Shown here: one piece after another, positions 17,265 to 27,409 of the stretch
Position numbering within the stretch: position 1 is the first letter of the stretch
Layout: each line of letters starts with the position of its first letter
Source of the DNA: Bacteroidales bacterium
GTDB taxonomy: Bacteria; Bacteroidota; Bacteroidia; Bacteroidales; UBA6680
Direction: 5' to 3'
DNA length: 64,000 bases
Assembly: GCA_025210735.1 (NCBI GenBank)
Contig: JAOARD010000007.1
Location: 62,001 to 126,000, forward strand
Notes under the pieces: model-generated
The model's database searches: none
Seen by the model: only the letters and a program-made list of their open reading frames with translations
What the model was told of the DNA's origin: nothing
Translations under genes and position numbers: made by a program

Positions 17265-19052
17265 TTATCTTTTTGAGAAAAGCAGAGGGAAGTCTCTGTC
17301 CCAACCATTCTCTACCCAGCCGGCTGGTATAGCCTTCCAGTTATTACTATTCTCAAATGTAATAACACCTTTATCTTTAATATACTCTATCATATAGTAT
17401 CTTATATCATGATCACTATACCATACTGTACGCTTCTCAACCTCTTTTGAAGATAATCCTGCACCATTCAGAAGATGTCCTCCTCCTCCATTTGCTCTGT
17501 ATGAGTTAACTGCAACTTTATACTTCTTATCCAGCATAAACTTATCTCCATTACTCATAGATTTTATAGTAATTCTCTCTCCAGGTTCTTTTCTTACATC
17601 AACCGTATATATTATTCCCTCAGCTGAATCGAAGTTATAAAATGCTCCTGCCAGTTTAAAAGCATTAATAGATTTATTATACTCTATATTCCCCTGACTA
17701 TCGCTCTTTAGTAACATCAGGTGATCTTTTGAGCTTTGCATTGTGTTAAACCATGCTTCATATGAGTATTCCAGATAGTTTTTTATCTCTTCTCCGGTAA
17801 GCTCTATTGCAGTAAGCATATTTTCAAAACGGTACAGTTTAAACAGATCCGAAACAAGTATATCACCCTTGGCAATCTCTGTTTTATAGCTCAAAGGCGC
17901 AGCAAATGATATATCAGCTTTAGATGTCTCTAATTGTACTTTATGCAAAAAGCTCATAAACTCAGATGCTCCATAGTAAGCCGGAAGCGATGATATTGAT
18001 TTTGAACACTCTCCAACCTTTGTATTACAATACTCTATAATCTCCTTGTGTTTATAATCAAATGTATTTATAAATGCTGTATCAGGCTCAATATTCTTCA
18101 TAGAAACAATTTCGCCATTGATCTCAACATCATACTCTCCTGTTTCCTGACTCTTAACAAACGATATTTTTGCAACTCCAACATTTCTTGCTGAACTTCC
18201 CGGATCAACAATCCAAACATCATCTCCGTTTGTATCATCTATTTTCTTGGCCAAAACATCGTGATCGTGTCCTATAAAAACCACATCGAACCCGGGAACA
18301 TTTTCAGCTACCAACAACGATGCATTCTCATTTTTAGCATCATATGTATTTGCACCTCCATATGTTGCATCATGTCCTGCATGAAACAATCCTACAATAA
18401 AATCAGGCTTCTCTTCTTTCTTTATTATATCAACCCATTTTTTTGCCGTAGAAACCATATCATCAAATCGCATTCCTTCCCACTTTGTTTCAGGCAGCCA
18501 TTTTGGAATACCCGGAGTAGTAAGACCCAAAACAGCTATTTTATAACCATACCGCTTTACAACTGTATATGGTTTAAAATATGGTTTCTCATTCTTCACA
18601 GATACTACATTTGCGCCAAGCATAGGCATATTCAGGCTCTCCATAAAGTTATCATAAACCCTGTGTCCTCCTTCAATATCGTGGTTACCAACAGTTACGG
18701 CATCATACTTCATATAGTTAAACATTGCTGCTGCAATGTGGTTATCAGGATTATTTATATTATCGTAATATACAATTGGTTGCCCCTGAAGCACATCACC
18801 ATTATCTAATAATATAACCTTACTGTCTTTCTCGCCACGTAACTTATTTACATATGCACTTACATGAGCCAAAGAGCCTTTTGTTGGCTTCTGCTTAATA
18901 TAGTTGTATGGCATAAATGACCCATGCACATCGCTTGTTTCTACTATATATATATTAAAGGCATCCGGTTTCGCTGTTCCTGAACAAGAAACTATCAATG
19001 CAACTGTTACTATCAGTAAAACACCTTTAACAAATCTGAATAATCTGCTCAT
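17265..19052 (-). CDS. 5'-nucleotidase-family lipoprotein (calcineurin-like phosphoesterase)
   Basis: A 595-residue lipoprotein (lipobox IVSC, Cys23). The N-terminal metallophosphatase domain carries the family motifs VETSDVHGSF (near residue 35), LLDNGDVLQG, TVGNHDIEGG and IGHDHD. The C-terminal 5_nucleotid_C domain contains the substrate motif NSYRANGGGGHLL. It probably dephosphorylates nucleotides or 2',3'-cyclic nucleotides outside the cytoplasmic membrane to salvage nucleosides and phosphate. It is a single gene, divergent from the GH3 fusion gene. Confidence 0.85.
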   Translation of the reverse strand: MSRLFRFVKGVLLIVTVALIVSCSGTAKPDAFNIYIVETSDVHGSFMPYNYIKQKPTKGSLAHVSAYVNKLRGEKDSKVILLDNGDVLQGQPIVYYDNINNPDNHIAAAMFNYMKYDAVTVGNHDIEGGHRVYDNFMESLNMPMLGANVVSVKNEKPYFKPYTVVKRYGYKIAVLGLTTPGIPKWLPETKWEGMRFDDMVSTAKKWVDIIKKEEKPDFIVGLFHAGHDATYGGANTYDAKNENASLLVAENVPGFDVVFIGHDHDVLAKKIDDTNGDDVWIVDPGSSARNVGVAKISFVKSQETGEYDVEINGEIVSMKNIEPDTAFINTFDYKHKEIIEYCNTKVGECSKSISSLPAYYGASEFMSFLHKVQLETSKADISFAAPLSYKTEIAKGDILVSDLFKLYRFENMLTAIELTGEEIKNYLEYSYEAWFNTMQSSKDHLMLLKSDSQGNIEYNKSINAFKLAGAFYNFDSAEGIIYTVDVRKEPGERITIKSMSNGDKFMLDKKYKVAVNSYRANGGGGHLLNGAGLSSKEVEKRTVWYSDHDIRYYMIEYIKDKGVITFENSNNWKAIPAGWVENGWDRDFPLLFSKR

Positions 19053-19289
19053 AACATTATATTTTATATTCCTTTCTAATAGAGAATCATATTAAATAAC
19101 ATCAATACTGATTATGCTGTACTGTTGAGATTCATCCTAAAATTACTATTTTTATCGACATATTTAATCAGTACTTATAAATAATTGTTGAAAGATTAAT
19201 TCCTTGCAACAATGTGTTCGTTAAAACATTCTTTATTAGTAGGATTTTTGTTTTTATATACGTAAATTTTATACAATAAAATATTTCAG

Positions 19290-22200
19290 ATGAAGAGGCT
19301 AGCGCTATTTACAATTATCGTTTTTACAAGTTCAGTTATTTTTTCGCAGGAAAAGAGTTTTTCTCTTAAAGAAACGCCTCAATCAAAAAGATGGGTAGAC
19401 TCAGTATTTAACCAAATGTCTCTTGATCAGAAGATAGGTCAACTTTTTATGGTTGCCGCATACTCAAATAAAGATAAAGCACATTCTGCTTTTTTATCAA
19501 GATTAATATCAAAAAACCATATTGGAGGATTGATATTCTTTAAAGGAGATCCTATTAAACAGGCTGAGATGACAAATAAGTTTCAGCGTATATCTAAACT
19601 ACCTCTGTTTATTGCTATTGACGGAGAGTGGGGATTGGCAATGCGTTTAAAAAACACTCCTAAATATCCAAGACAGTTAACTCTTGGTGCTATAAGAGAT
19701 AACCGTATGATATACAGAATGGGAAACGATATTGCCGATCAGTGCAACAGAATGGGTATTCACATTAATTTTGCACCTGTTGTTGATATAAATACCAATC
19801 CGGACAACCCTGTAATAAATAGCCGATCGTTTGGAGAAAACAAATATAATGTAGCTTTTAAAGGTTTATCATATGCATTAGGTCTGCAAGACAGAGGTGT
19901 TATTGCAACCGCAAAACACTTTCCGGGTCATGGCGATACCAATACCGATTCGCACAAAACATTGCCTGTTATATCACACAACAGATCAAGACTAGATTCT
20001 ATTGAGTTATATCCTTTCAAAACCCTGTTTAATTCAGGTGTTGAAGGTGTAATGGTGGCTCACCTGAATATTCCTGCACTTGATAATACAAGTAAAAACG
20101 CTTCTACACTTTCAAAGAAGGTGGTTACCGATCTTCTTCAAACAGAGCTGAATTTCAAAGGACTCATCTTTACCGATGCTCTTAATATGAAAGGTGTAAG
20201 CAGTTATCACAAACCCGGAGGGCTTGAGGTTATGGCTCTGCAGGCAGGCAACGATGTTCTTCTTTTTCCGGAAGATGTACCAAGAGCTTTAAACGCTATA
20301 AAATCAGCACTAAAAAGGAAGAAACTGAGTAAGAGCGATGTATTCAGAAAGGTTAAAAAGATATTGCTTGCCAAATACAATACCGGAAATACTGAAAGAA
20401 AAACTATAGAGATAAACAGTCTTGATAAAGACCTAAACAAACCGGAGTATACTGCTCTTATAAGCGAACTGTATGAAAACGCTGTAACTGTACTAAAGAA
20501 CAGTGGCGATATCCTTCCTATAAAAGATATATCTGAAAGACGCATAGCAACACTTGCTATTGGACGAGAAAAAGCCGGTACATTTCAACATATGATTAAC
20601 CTGTATTCTGAGATAGATCATATCTATATAAAAGATATTAAAGATACAGCAGAGGTAGCTGCTGCATTAAAAAAAGCATATAGCTACGATCTTGTAATAT
20701 GTTCCGTTCACAATACAAGTCAGAGCGCATACAAAAAGTTTAATATTAAGCCTGAAATCGGGAATATTATCAGACAATTATCTGAAGGCCCAAGAGTAAT
20801 TGTTGATCTTTTTGGCAATCCATACGGATTAAAATATTTGGGTGATATCTCAAAAGTTGATGGTCTGATTGTATCATATGAAGATAATGATATGGCAGAG
20901 GATGCTGCGGCGCAGGTTATATTTGGAGGTAAAGAGGCTACAGGAATATTGCCAGTTACAACCTCTGATTATAAAGAAGGCGAAGGGATAATTACAGAAA
21001 AGATAAGACTGGGATATAGTGAGCCAAAAAACTGCGGTATAATTGCAGATAGCCTTGCCAGAATTGATTCACTTGTATTAAGAGCTATTGAGAACAGAGG
21101 AATGCCGGGTTGTCAGATTATTGCTGCTATAAAAGGTAATGTTTTTCTGAACAAAACATACGGATACCACACCTATAAAAAAAAAAGAGAGGTTAAGGTA
21201 ACCGATCTGTATGATATAGCTTCAATAACCAAGGTTACAGCAACTATTCCCTCGTTAATGAAGCTATATGACGACCGTAAATTCTGGATTGACCGTGACC
21301 TTGAATTTTATCTACCAGAACTACATGAAAGCAATAAGGCTGATCTGAATCTTAGAGATATTCTTACTCATCAATCAGGTTTAAAACCATGGATCAATTT
21401 CTATCTAAGATCTATGGAGCCTTTAAATGAGAATGAGAAGCTTATATCAAACAAGCTGTCTGATACATATCCTCTAAAGACATGGAAGAATATGTATATG
21501 AACAGGAATTACACTTTCAAAGATGGATATTTTGTTCACGAAAAGAGCAATGAGTTCTCTATAGAGGTAGCACCGGGTGTGTATGCAAGCAACTCAATTA
21601 TTGATACATTATATAGTATTATTAATGAGTCTGATCTTCTAAAGAAAAAAAGATACAAGTACAGCGATCTTGGTTACTATTATCTTAAACAGATAACAGA
21701 GAGGTTATCAAATAAATCCATTGATAATCTTACATATGATTACTATTACAAACCTCTTGGAGCAAAACGTTTAACATACAATCCTCTAAACAGTTTTAGC
21801 AAATCGGAGATTGTACCTACAGAGAACGATATTATATACCGCCGAAACCTTCTTCATGGTTATGTGCATGATCCGGGAGCAGCACTTATGGGTGGTGTAG
21901 CAGGTCATGCAGGTCTGTTCTCTAACGCCAACGATCTTGCAAAATATGCTCAGATGCTCCTTAATAAAGGTAAATATGGCGGTAAAAAATATCTTCATAA
22001 AAACACTGTTTCGCTCTTTACCCAATATCAATTTCTTGAGAATGATAATCGTCGTGCATTAGGTTTTGATAAACCAAATCCTATAGACAGAAGTAAAGGA
22101 CCAACATGCGAATCTGCCACAACTTTAAGTTTCGGACACTCCGGTTTTACCGGATGCCTTATGTGGATTGACCCTGTTTATGACCTTGTTTATATTTTCC

Positions 22201-22307
22201 TGTCAAACAGGGTGCATCCTGACCAGTACAACACCTTAATAATCAAAGAGAATCTTCGCACAGATATACAGCAAATCGTATATAATTCAATTGACAAAAA
22301 CTGGTAA
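19290..22307 (+). CDS. GH3 beta-N-acetylhexosaminidase (NagZ-like) fused to a serine beta-lactamase-like domain
   Basis: A 1005-residue exported enzyme with signal peptide MKRLALFTIIVFTSSVIFS. Residues about 35-580 are a GH3 domain: NagZ signature KHFPGHGDTNTDSHK (209-223, with the His of the catalytic Asp-His pair) and likely nucleophile Asp296 in FTDALNMKG. Residues about 595-1000 form a class-C beta-lactamase/penicillin-binding-like domain with SITK (Ser645-Lys648) and YSD (791-793). The pair suggests processing of peptidoglycan muropeptides: sugar cleavage plus a peptidase or esterase activity. This fusion recurs in Bacteroidota. It is a single gene with a terminator downstream. Confidence 0.86.
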   Translation: MKRLALFTIIVFTSSVIFSQEKSFSLKETPQSKRWVDSVFNQMSLDQKIGQLFMVAAYSNKDKAHSAFLSRLISKNHIGGLIFFKGDPIKQAEMTNKFQRISKLPLFIAIDGEWGLAMRLKNTPKYPRQLTLGAIRDNRMIYRMGNDIADQCNRMGIHINFAPVVDINTNPDNPVINSRSFGENKYNVAFKGLSYALGLQDRGVIATAKHFPGHGDTNTDSHKTLPVISHNRSRLDSIELYPFKTLFNSGVEGVMVAHLNIPALDNTSKNASTLSKKVVTDLLQTELNFKGLIFTDALNMKGVSSYHKPGGLEVMALQAGNDVLLFPEDVPRALNAIKSALKRKKLSKSDVFRKVKKILLAKYNTGNTERKTIEINSLDKDLNKPEYTALISELYENAVTVLKNSGDILPIKDISERRIATLAIGREKAGTFQHMINLYSEIDHIYIKDIKDTAEVAAALKKAYSYDLVICSVHNTSQSAYKKFNIKPEIGNIIRQLSEGPRVIVDLFGNPYGLKYLGDISKVDGLIVSYEDNDMAEDAAAQVIFGGKEATGILPVTTSDYKEGEGIITEKIRLGYSEPKNCGIIADSLARIDSLVLRAIENRGMPGCQIIAAIKGNVFLNKTYGYHTYKKKREVKVTDLYDIASITKVTATIPSLMKLYDDRKFWIDRDLEFYLPELHESNKADLNLRDILTHQSGLKPWINFYLRSMEPLNENEKLISNKLSDTYPLKTWKNMYMNRNYTFKDGYFVHEKSNEFSIEVAPGVYASNSIIDTLYSIINESDLLKKKRYKYSDLGYYYLKQITERLSNKSIDNLTYDYYYKPLGAKRLTYNPLNSFSKSEIVPTENDIIYRRNLLHGYVHDPGAALMGGVAGHAGLFSNANDLAKYAQMLLNKGKYGGKKYLHKNTVSLFTQYQFLENDNRRALGFDKPNPIDRSKGPTCESATTLSFGHSGFTGCLMWIDPVYDLVYIFLSNRVHPDQYNTLIIKENLRTDIQQIVYNSIDKNW

Positions 22308-22408
22308 ATCAAAAGTAAATTAAGTATATTAGATATAAATCATAAGTTTTACTTTGAAAAAATCAATAAATCATAAGCAGAAAAAGATATTATAAAACAA
22401 TGTTTAAT

Positions 22409-22437
22409 AACAAGTTCTCAGAACTCGTTTTTTTTTC
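22409..22437 (+). terminator. Rho-independent terminator
   Basis: Stem AACAAGTTC (22409-22417) / GAACTCGTT (22421-22429) with one G-T-type mismatch and a 3-nt loop, followed by a run of T. It ends the GH3 fusion transcript. Confidence 0.8.
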
Positions 22438-22468
22438 GTTTTATATAAGTTATTTACCGCAACATTAA

Positions 22469-22476
22469 TAATTTTG
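22469..22476 (+). promoter_or_regulatory. -7 box of the propionate-pathway operon
   Basis: TAATTTTG matches the Bacteroidota -7 consensus TAnnTTTG. It lies 30 nt before the ATG of the epimerase gene at 22507 and just after the upstream terminator, where the operon promoter is expected. The -33 element is not clear. Confidence 0.55.
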
Positions 22477-22506
22477 CAGCGAGATTATAAAATACATACA
22501 TATATC

Positions 22507-22917
22507 ATGAATCCAACACATATCGAACACATCGGCATTGCCGTTAAAAGTTTAGAGGAATCAATTCCTTACTACGAAAACATTTTAGGTTTAAAGTGCT
22601 ACAACATTGAAGAAGTTAAAGATCAGAAGGTAAAGACTGCTTTCTTTAAAGTTGGAGATACTAAAATTGAGCTTCTTGAGTCAACAGATCCAGAAGGACC
22701 TATTGGAAAATTCATTGAGAAGAAGGGCGAAGGAATTCATCACCTTGCTTTTGCAGTTAAAGATATTGATGAGAAACTAGCAGAGGCAGAGTCAAAAGGT
22801 GTTCGTTTAATTGACAAGACGAGCAGACAAGGAGCAGAAGGATTAAACATTGGTTTCCTTCATCCAAAATCAACATTTGGCGTATTAACTGAATTATGTG
22901 AAGACAAAAACAAATAA
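22507..22917 (+). CDS. mce: Methylmalonyl-CoA epimerase
   Basis: A 136-residue glyoxalase/vicinal-oxygen-chelate protein that interconverts (R)- and (S)-methylmalonyl-CoA. The paired modules are visible: [20 protein letters not shown] with the first metal His, and [18 protein letters not shown] with the second, ending in [14 protein letters not shown] with the catalytic/metal glutamate. I chose the ATG at 22507, which gives the family's normal length; upstream codons are only a TTG overlapping the promoter box. It is the first gene of the mce-mmd operon, fitting succinate-to-propionate fermentation. Confidence 0.93.
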   Translation: MNPTHIEHIGIAVKSLEESIPYYENILGLKCYNIEEVKDQKVKTAFFKVGDTKIELLESTDPEGPIGKFIEKKGEGIHHLAFAVKDIDEKLAEAESKGVRLIDKTSRQGAEGLNIGFLHPKSTFGVLTELCEDKNK

Positions 22918-22940
22918 TAGAATTTCACAATACAAATCCG

Positions 22941-24500
22941 ATGAGCAACCAAGACAAAATTAAAGAGTTAATTGAACTAAGAGCGAAAGCTAAATTAGGT
23001 GGAGGAGAGAAACGTATTGAATCACAACACAAGAAGGGTAAATTTACTGCCCGCGAGCGCATCGATATGCTACTTGATGAGGGTAGTTTCGAGGAGTTCG
23101 ACATGTTTGTGACACACCGTTGTACCAACTTTGGAATGGAGAAAGAGCAATATCTTGGCGACGGAGTAGTTACCGGAACGGGTACTATTGATGGTCGTGT
23201 AGTATATGTTTTTTCACAAGACTTCACAGTATTCGGAGGATCATTATCTGAAACTTTTGCACAGAAGATATGCAAGGTTATGGATATGGCAATGAAAATG
23301 GGTGCTCCGATAATCGGAATTAATGATAGTGGTGGAGCGCGTATTCAGGAAGGTGTTAACTCACTTGCAGGATATGCAGAGATATTTGAGCGTAACATTC
23401 TTGCATCGGGTGTTATTCCACAAATATCAGCAATTTTTGGACCATGTGCCGGAGGTGCTGTATACTCGCCAGCACTAACTGACTTTATCCTTATGACTGA
23501 TAAATCCAGTTACATGTTTGTAACAGGTCCTAAGGTTGTAAAAACAGTTACAGGAGAGGATATTACTACAGAAGATTTAGGAGGAGCAAATGTTCACGCA
23601 TCTAAATCAGGTGTTGCTCATTTCTTATGTGATGATGAGGAGGAAGGTATACTTCTTATCAGAAAGCTTATTTCATACCTGCCTCAAAACAACCTTGAGG
23701 AGGCTCCTATTACTGAGTGTAATGATCCGATAGAGCGTATTGATGAAGCTCTTAACAATATTATTCCTGAGAATCCGAATCAACCATACGATGTAAAAGA
23801 TGTGATTTACAGTATTGTTGATAATAGTGAGTTCTTAGAGATACACAGAAACTATGCTAAAAATATTATCATCGGTTTTGCAAAACTAAACGGTATGTCA
23901 GTTGGTATAGTTGCTAACCAGCCAAATTTCCTTGCGGGTGTTCTTGATATTGAATCAAGTAGAAAAGCTGCAAGATTTGTTCGTTTCTGTGACTCATTTA
24001 ATATACCATTATTAACACTTGTTGATGTACCGGGATTCTTACCAGGAAGTACACAAGAGTACGGCGGTATTATTATTCACGGTGCCAAACTTATGTTTGC
24101 ATACGGAGAAGCTACTGTACCAAAAGTTACAGTTACACTACGTAAATCATACGGTGGTGCACATGATGTAATGAGCTCTAAGCAACTACGTGGAGATGTT
24201 AACTACGCTTGGCCAACAGCAGAGATTGCAGTAATGGGTGCAGCAGGTGCTATTGAGGTACTTGAAGGGCGTAAACTTAAGAGCATTGAAGATCCTGAAG
24301 AGAAAGCAAAATATATTGCAGAAAAAGAAGAGGAGTACAAAAAGCAGTTTGCAAATCCTTACAACGCTGCAAAATATGGATACATTGATGATGTTATTGA
24401 GCCTATGAATACTCGATTCAGAATAATCAGAGCATTCCAGACTCTTGCTACTAAAAAGGATACTTTACCTCCAAAGAAGCATAGTAATATTCCATTATAA
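22941..24500 (+). CDS. mmdA: Methylmalonyl-CoA decarboxylase carboxyltransferase subunit
   Basis: A 519-residue acyl-CoA carboxyltransferase of the MmdA/PccB family. It moves the carboxyl of methylmalonyl-CoA to the biotin of the small carrier subunit. The two crotonase-like halves are visible: N-terminal [21 protein letters not shown] with GGARIQEGV, and C-terminal [18 protein letters not shown] with the acyl-CoA glycine-rich loops. Length and motifs are full. The neighbours (OadG-like, biotin carrier, sodium-pump beta) show it belongs to a membrane-bound sodium-pumping decarboxylase rather than to a propionyl-CoA carboxylase. Confidence 0.92.
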   Translation: MSNQDKIKELIELRAKAKLGGGEKRIESQHKKGKFTARERIDMLLDEGSFEEFDMFVTHRCTNFGMEKEQYLGDGVVTGTGTIDGRVVYVFSQDFTVFGGSLSETFAQKICKVMDMAMKMGAPIIGINDSGGARIQEGVNSLAGYAEIFERNILASGVIPQISAIFGPCAGGAVYSPALTDFILMTDKSSYMFVTGPKVVKTVTGEDITTEDLGGANVHASKSGVAHFLCDDEEEGILLIRKLISYLPQNNLEEAPITECNDPIERIDEALNNIIPENPNQPYDVKDVIYSIVDNSEFLEIHRNYAKNIIIGFAKLNGMSVGIVANQPNFLAGVLDIESSRKAARFVRFCDSFNIPLLTLVDVPGFLPGSTQEYGGIIIHGAKLMFAYGEATVPKVTVTLRKSYGGAHDVMSSKQLRGDVNYAWPTAEIAVMGAAGAIEVLEGRKLKSIEDPEEKAKYIAEKEEEYKKQFANPYNAAKYGYIDDVIEPMNTRFRIIRAFQTLATKKDTLPPKKHSNIPL

Positions 24501-24522
24501 GAACTTAAAAAAACAGTAAATA

Positions 24523-24876
24523 ATGAGTACTTTATTAAATGCAATAGGTTCTGAAGGTATTACAATCTCAATTGTAGGTATTTTTATTGTCTTTGCAGCA
24601 CTTTTTACTTTGTCGTTTATCTTTAACACTATTCCAAAGATTATCAACTACAAAGCCCGTAAAGAGCAACGCAAAAAAGACAAAGCAGTTGTGGTAGAGG
24701 ATGATCTGACTATTGATGGTGATACTAATGCCGCAATAGCAATGGCTCTTCATATGTATTTCAGTGATCAACACGACGATGAGAGTGGCATTATTACAAT
24801 TGAGAGAAGTGCCAAAAAATACTCTCCGTGGAGTTCTAAGATTTACAGTATGAACTCATATTTTAATAAAAAGTAA
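24523..24876 (+). CDS. OadG/MmdD-like small membrane subunit
   Basis: A 117-residue protein with one N-terminal transmembrane helix (about 14-40, ITISIVGIFIVFAALFTLSF) and a charged cytoplasmic tail with an AIAMALHMYFSD motif. The tail resembles the OadG/MmdD gamma/delta subunit that helps assemble sodium-pump decarboxylases and tethers the carboxyltransferase to the membrane. Its place between the carboxyltransferase and biotin-carrier genes is the standard one. Confidence 0.82.
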   Translation: MSTLLNAIGSEGITISIVGIFIVFAALFTLSFIFNTIPKIINYKARKEQRKKDKAVVVEDDLTIDGDTNAAIAMALHMYFSDQHDDESGIITIERSAKKYSPWSSKIYSMNSYFNKK

Positions 24877-24906
24877 GTTAACTAACAGGTAGTTAAAAAT
24901 ATAAAA

Positions 24907-25332
24907 ATGAAAAAGTTCGATTTTACCATAAAGGGTAACAAATACGAAGTTGAGATATCATCATTTGAGAACAACATTGCAGAGATTGAGGTAAACGGAA
25001 CTCACTACTCTGTTGAGGTACACCAAGAGGTTAAAAAATCTAAAACCCCTACATTGGTAAGACCAGAAGTTGTTAACAAGAGAACTGAGAGTAAGATTAA
25101 AAAATCTGTTGGTGGAGTATCATTTGCCGTTAAAGCTCCGCTACCTGGTACAATATTATCTGTATCTGTTAATGTTGGTGATTCTGTTAAACGCGGACAA
25201 GAGCTAATGATAATGGAAGCTATGAAGATGGAGAATAAGGTTCTTGCTGAAAAAGACGGAACTATTAAATCTATTAAGGTAAATACAGGTGATGCAGTAC
25301 TGCAGAACGATGTACTAATCGAAATGGAATAG
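24907..25332 (+). CDS. Biotin carrier subunit of the decarboxylase
   Basis: A 141-residue biotin carrier protein. The N-terminal 65 residues are a small domain that docks to the carboxyltransferase, followed by a flexible Lys/Val-rich linker. The C-terminal biotinyl domain (about 72-141) carries the biotinylation motif EAMKMEN with Lys107. It shuttles the carboxyl group from the carboxyltransferase to the membrane beta subunit. It corresponds to MmdC. It overlaps no neighbour and precedes the beta subunit by 13 nt. Confidence 0.92.
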   Translation: MKKFDFTIKGNKYEVEISSFENNIAEIEVNGTHYSVEVHQEVKKSKTPTLVRPEVVNKRTESKIKKSVGGVSFAVKAPLPGTILSVSVNVGDSVKRGQELMIMEAMKMENKVLAEKDGTIKSIKVNTGDAVLQNDVLIEME

Positions 25333-25345
25333 AAAACAGATAGAG

Positions 25346-26884
25346 ATGAAGAAGATCTTATTAACAATATTAAGTACACTTATACTGATTGGGTCTGCAT
25401 TTGCAACAGGCAATGATATAGAGAAGACTCTTACATCAGGTAAATGGCTTAATAAATCAGACGGATATAAAGTAAGTGCTAAATCGGAAACAACTGTTGA
25501 GAGATATAAGGCACTGAAGTTCCGTGATAACTTCAAGTTTGAGCTGGATTCTGTAAAGAAGAAATATGTAGGTGAGTGGTCTGTAAATAATGGCGTTGCC
25601 GTACTTAAATTTACAGATAACCGCATTGCTGATAAATATATTTCTGTTACTGCTGATGGCAATATTGAGACAGATGGTTTTATATACGAAAACAGCTCTG
25701 ATGCATGGGCTGGTATTGTAAACTTCTTTGAGTTCTCAGGATTTGCAAACGTACATGGTGGTAACTTAGTTATGATATTAGTTGGTCTGTTTTTCATATT
25801 CCTAGCTATTAAATATGATTACGAGCCACTACTTCTTATCCCAATTGGTACAGGTATACTATTGGGTAATATTCCGTTCTTTCAGGCAGAAGGATTTAAC
25901 CTTCAGTTAGGTATTTATGAAGAGGGTAGTGTACTGAATTACCTGTATTTTGGAGTTACGGCCGGGGTATATCCTCCGCTTATCTTCCTTGGTATTGGTG
26001 CTATGACAGACTTCTCGTCACTTATATCTAATCCAAAATTAATGCTTCTTGGTGCAGCTGCACAGGTAGGTATATTCCTTACTTTTATAGGAGCTCTTTG
26101 GTTAGGTTTTGCTGCGCCTGAGGCTGGTGCTATTGGTATTATTGGTGGTGCAGATGGTCCTACGGCTATCTTCCTGTCATCAAAACTTGCTAATGGTATG
26201 AATATTTTGGCAGATGGATCTACTGTTAAAAACCTTATTGGTCCTATTGCTATTGCTGCGTACTCATACATGGCTCTTGTTCCGGTAATACAGCCACCTA
26301 TCATGCGTCTGCTTATTACAAAGAAAGAGAGATTGATTAAAATGAAGCCACCTAGAGCGGTTTCTAAACTAGAGAAGATATTATTCCCAATAATCGGACT
26401 TCTAATGACAGCATTCCTGTCTCCTAGTTCACTTCCTCTATTAGGAATGTTATTCTTTGGTAATATACTTAAAGAATCAGGTGTTACTAAGCGTTTGGCT
26501 GACACAGCAAGAAACTCGCTTATTGATATTGTAACAATATTGTTAGGAATTACTGTAGGAGCTTCTACACAAGCTGACGTATTCCTTACTCCTGACTCAC
26601 TTAAGATATTCGGTCTTGGAGCAGCATCGTTCGTAATAGCTACAGCAGGAGGTCTTCTGTTTGCTAAGTTTATGAACCTGTTCTTAAGAGGCGATAATAA
26701 GCTTAATCCGCTTATTGGAGCAGCCGGTGTATCTGCTGTACCAGATTCAGCTCGTGTAGTGCAGGCAGAGGGTCTTAAATCAGATCCATCAAACCACCTG
26801 CTGATGCATGCTATGGCACCAAACGTTTCTGGTGTTATTGGTTCTGCTGTTGCAGCGGGTATATTGTTAAGTTTCTTAATGTAA
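25346..26884 (+). CDS. Sodium-pumping decarboxylase beta subunit with extra N-terminal exported domain
   Basis: A 512-residue protein. From about residue 135 it is a normal OadB/MmdB membrane subunit, which decarboxylates carboxybiotin while exporting Na+; Asp270 in GGADGPTAIF is the family's essential aspartate and many hydrophobic helices follow. The first ~130 residues are unusual: a signal peptide (MKKILLTILSTLILIGSAFA) and a lipocalin-like stretch (LTSGKWLNKSDGYKVSAKSE to VTADGNIETDG). They would lie outside the membrane. OadB homologues are usually about 375-435 residues. The frame is continuous. Last gene of the operon. Confidence 0.88.
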   Translation: MKKILLTILSTLILIGSAFATGNDIEKTLTSGKWLNKSDGYKVSAKSETTVERYKALKFRDNFKFELDSVKKKYVGEWSVNNGVAVLKFTDNRIADKYISVTADGNIETDGFIYENSSDAWAGIVNFFEFSGFANVHGGNLVMILVGLFFIFLAIKYDYEPLLLIPIGTGILLGNIPFFQAEGFNLQLGIYEEGSVLNYLYFGVTAGVYPPLIFLGIGAMTDFSSLISNPKLMLLGAAAQVGIFLTFIGALWLGFAAPEAGAIGIIGGADGPTAIFLSSKLANGMNILADGSTVKNLIGPIAIAAYSYMALVPVIQPPIMRLLITKKERLIKMKPPRAVSKLEKILFPIIGLLMTAFLSPSSLPLLGMLFFGNILKESGVTKRLADTARNSLIDIVTILLGITVGASTQADVFLTPDSLKIFGLGAASFVIATAGGLLFAKFMNLFLRGDNKLNPLIGAAGVSAVPDSARVVQAEGLKSDPSNHLLMHAMAPNVSGVIGSAVAAGILLSFLM

Positions 26885-26911
26885 GAAAACCATTTAATAT
26901 ATATTAATTAA

Positions 26912-26940
26912 AACAGTACCATCAGGTACTGTTTTTTTTT
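26912..26940 (+). terminator. Rho-independent terminator of the mce-mmd operon
   Basis: Perfect stem AACAGTACC (26912-26920) / GGTACTGTT (26925-26933) with a 4-nt loop, followed by nine T. Confidence 0.9.
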
Positions 26941-27011
26941 ATATTTACAGTATGATGATACTGACACTAGTAAATCTTCTAATAACTATATACAATAAAC
27001 AGTATTGATAA

Positions 27012-27398
27012 ATGAGAAAAGTAACAATATTATTTACAGCAATAATAGTTATTGTTTTTCTGAATGGCTGTCAGAAGACAGATTACACTGAATTAAATCT
27101 TAAACCTGAACTTAAGGTTAATACAGAACATGTTATTGCAAAAGACAAGAGTATAAAACTGGATATAGATATATCTACTCCTTACTATGTAAAAGAGAGT
27201 GTTAAATCTTTAATTGTTAAACAATTTAAAGGTTCAGATGAAATTAACTCAAAAACAACAGCCATAAACAGCAAATGGTATAAGGGTACTGTTGAACTTG
27301 AGGCTACAAATGAAGCTCACAAATATGATATTTCAATCAAAATGATTGACACAAAACTTGATACAACCACACTAAAACTGGCAATTGAAACTAAATAA
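27012..27398 (+). CDS. Small lipoprotein of unknown function
   Basis: A 128-residue predicted lipoprotein with lipobox LNGC and Cys20. The mature part is rich in Lys, Thr and alternating beta-strand residues and reads like one Ig-like or lipocalin-sized beta domain. No catalytic motif is visible and I do not recognise the family. It starts a three-gene unit; the next gene begins 11 nt after its stop. Confidence 0.62.
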   Translation: MRKVTILFTAIIVIVFLNGCQKTDYTELNLKPELKVNTEHVIAKDKSIKLDIDISTPYYVKESVKSLIVKQFKGSDEINSKTTAINSKWYKGTVELEATNEAHKYDISIKMIDTKLDTTTLKLAIETK

Positions 27399-27409
27399 TC
27401 AAACTAAAT

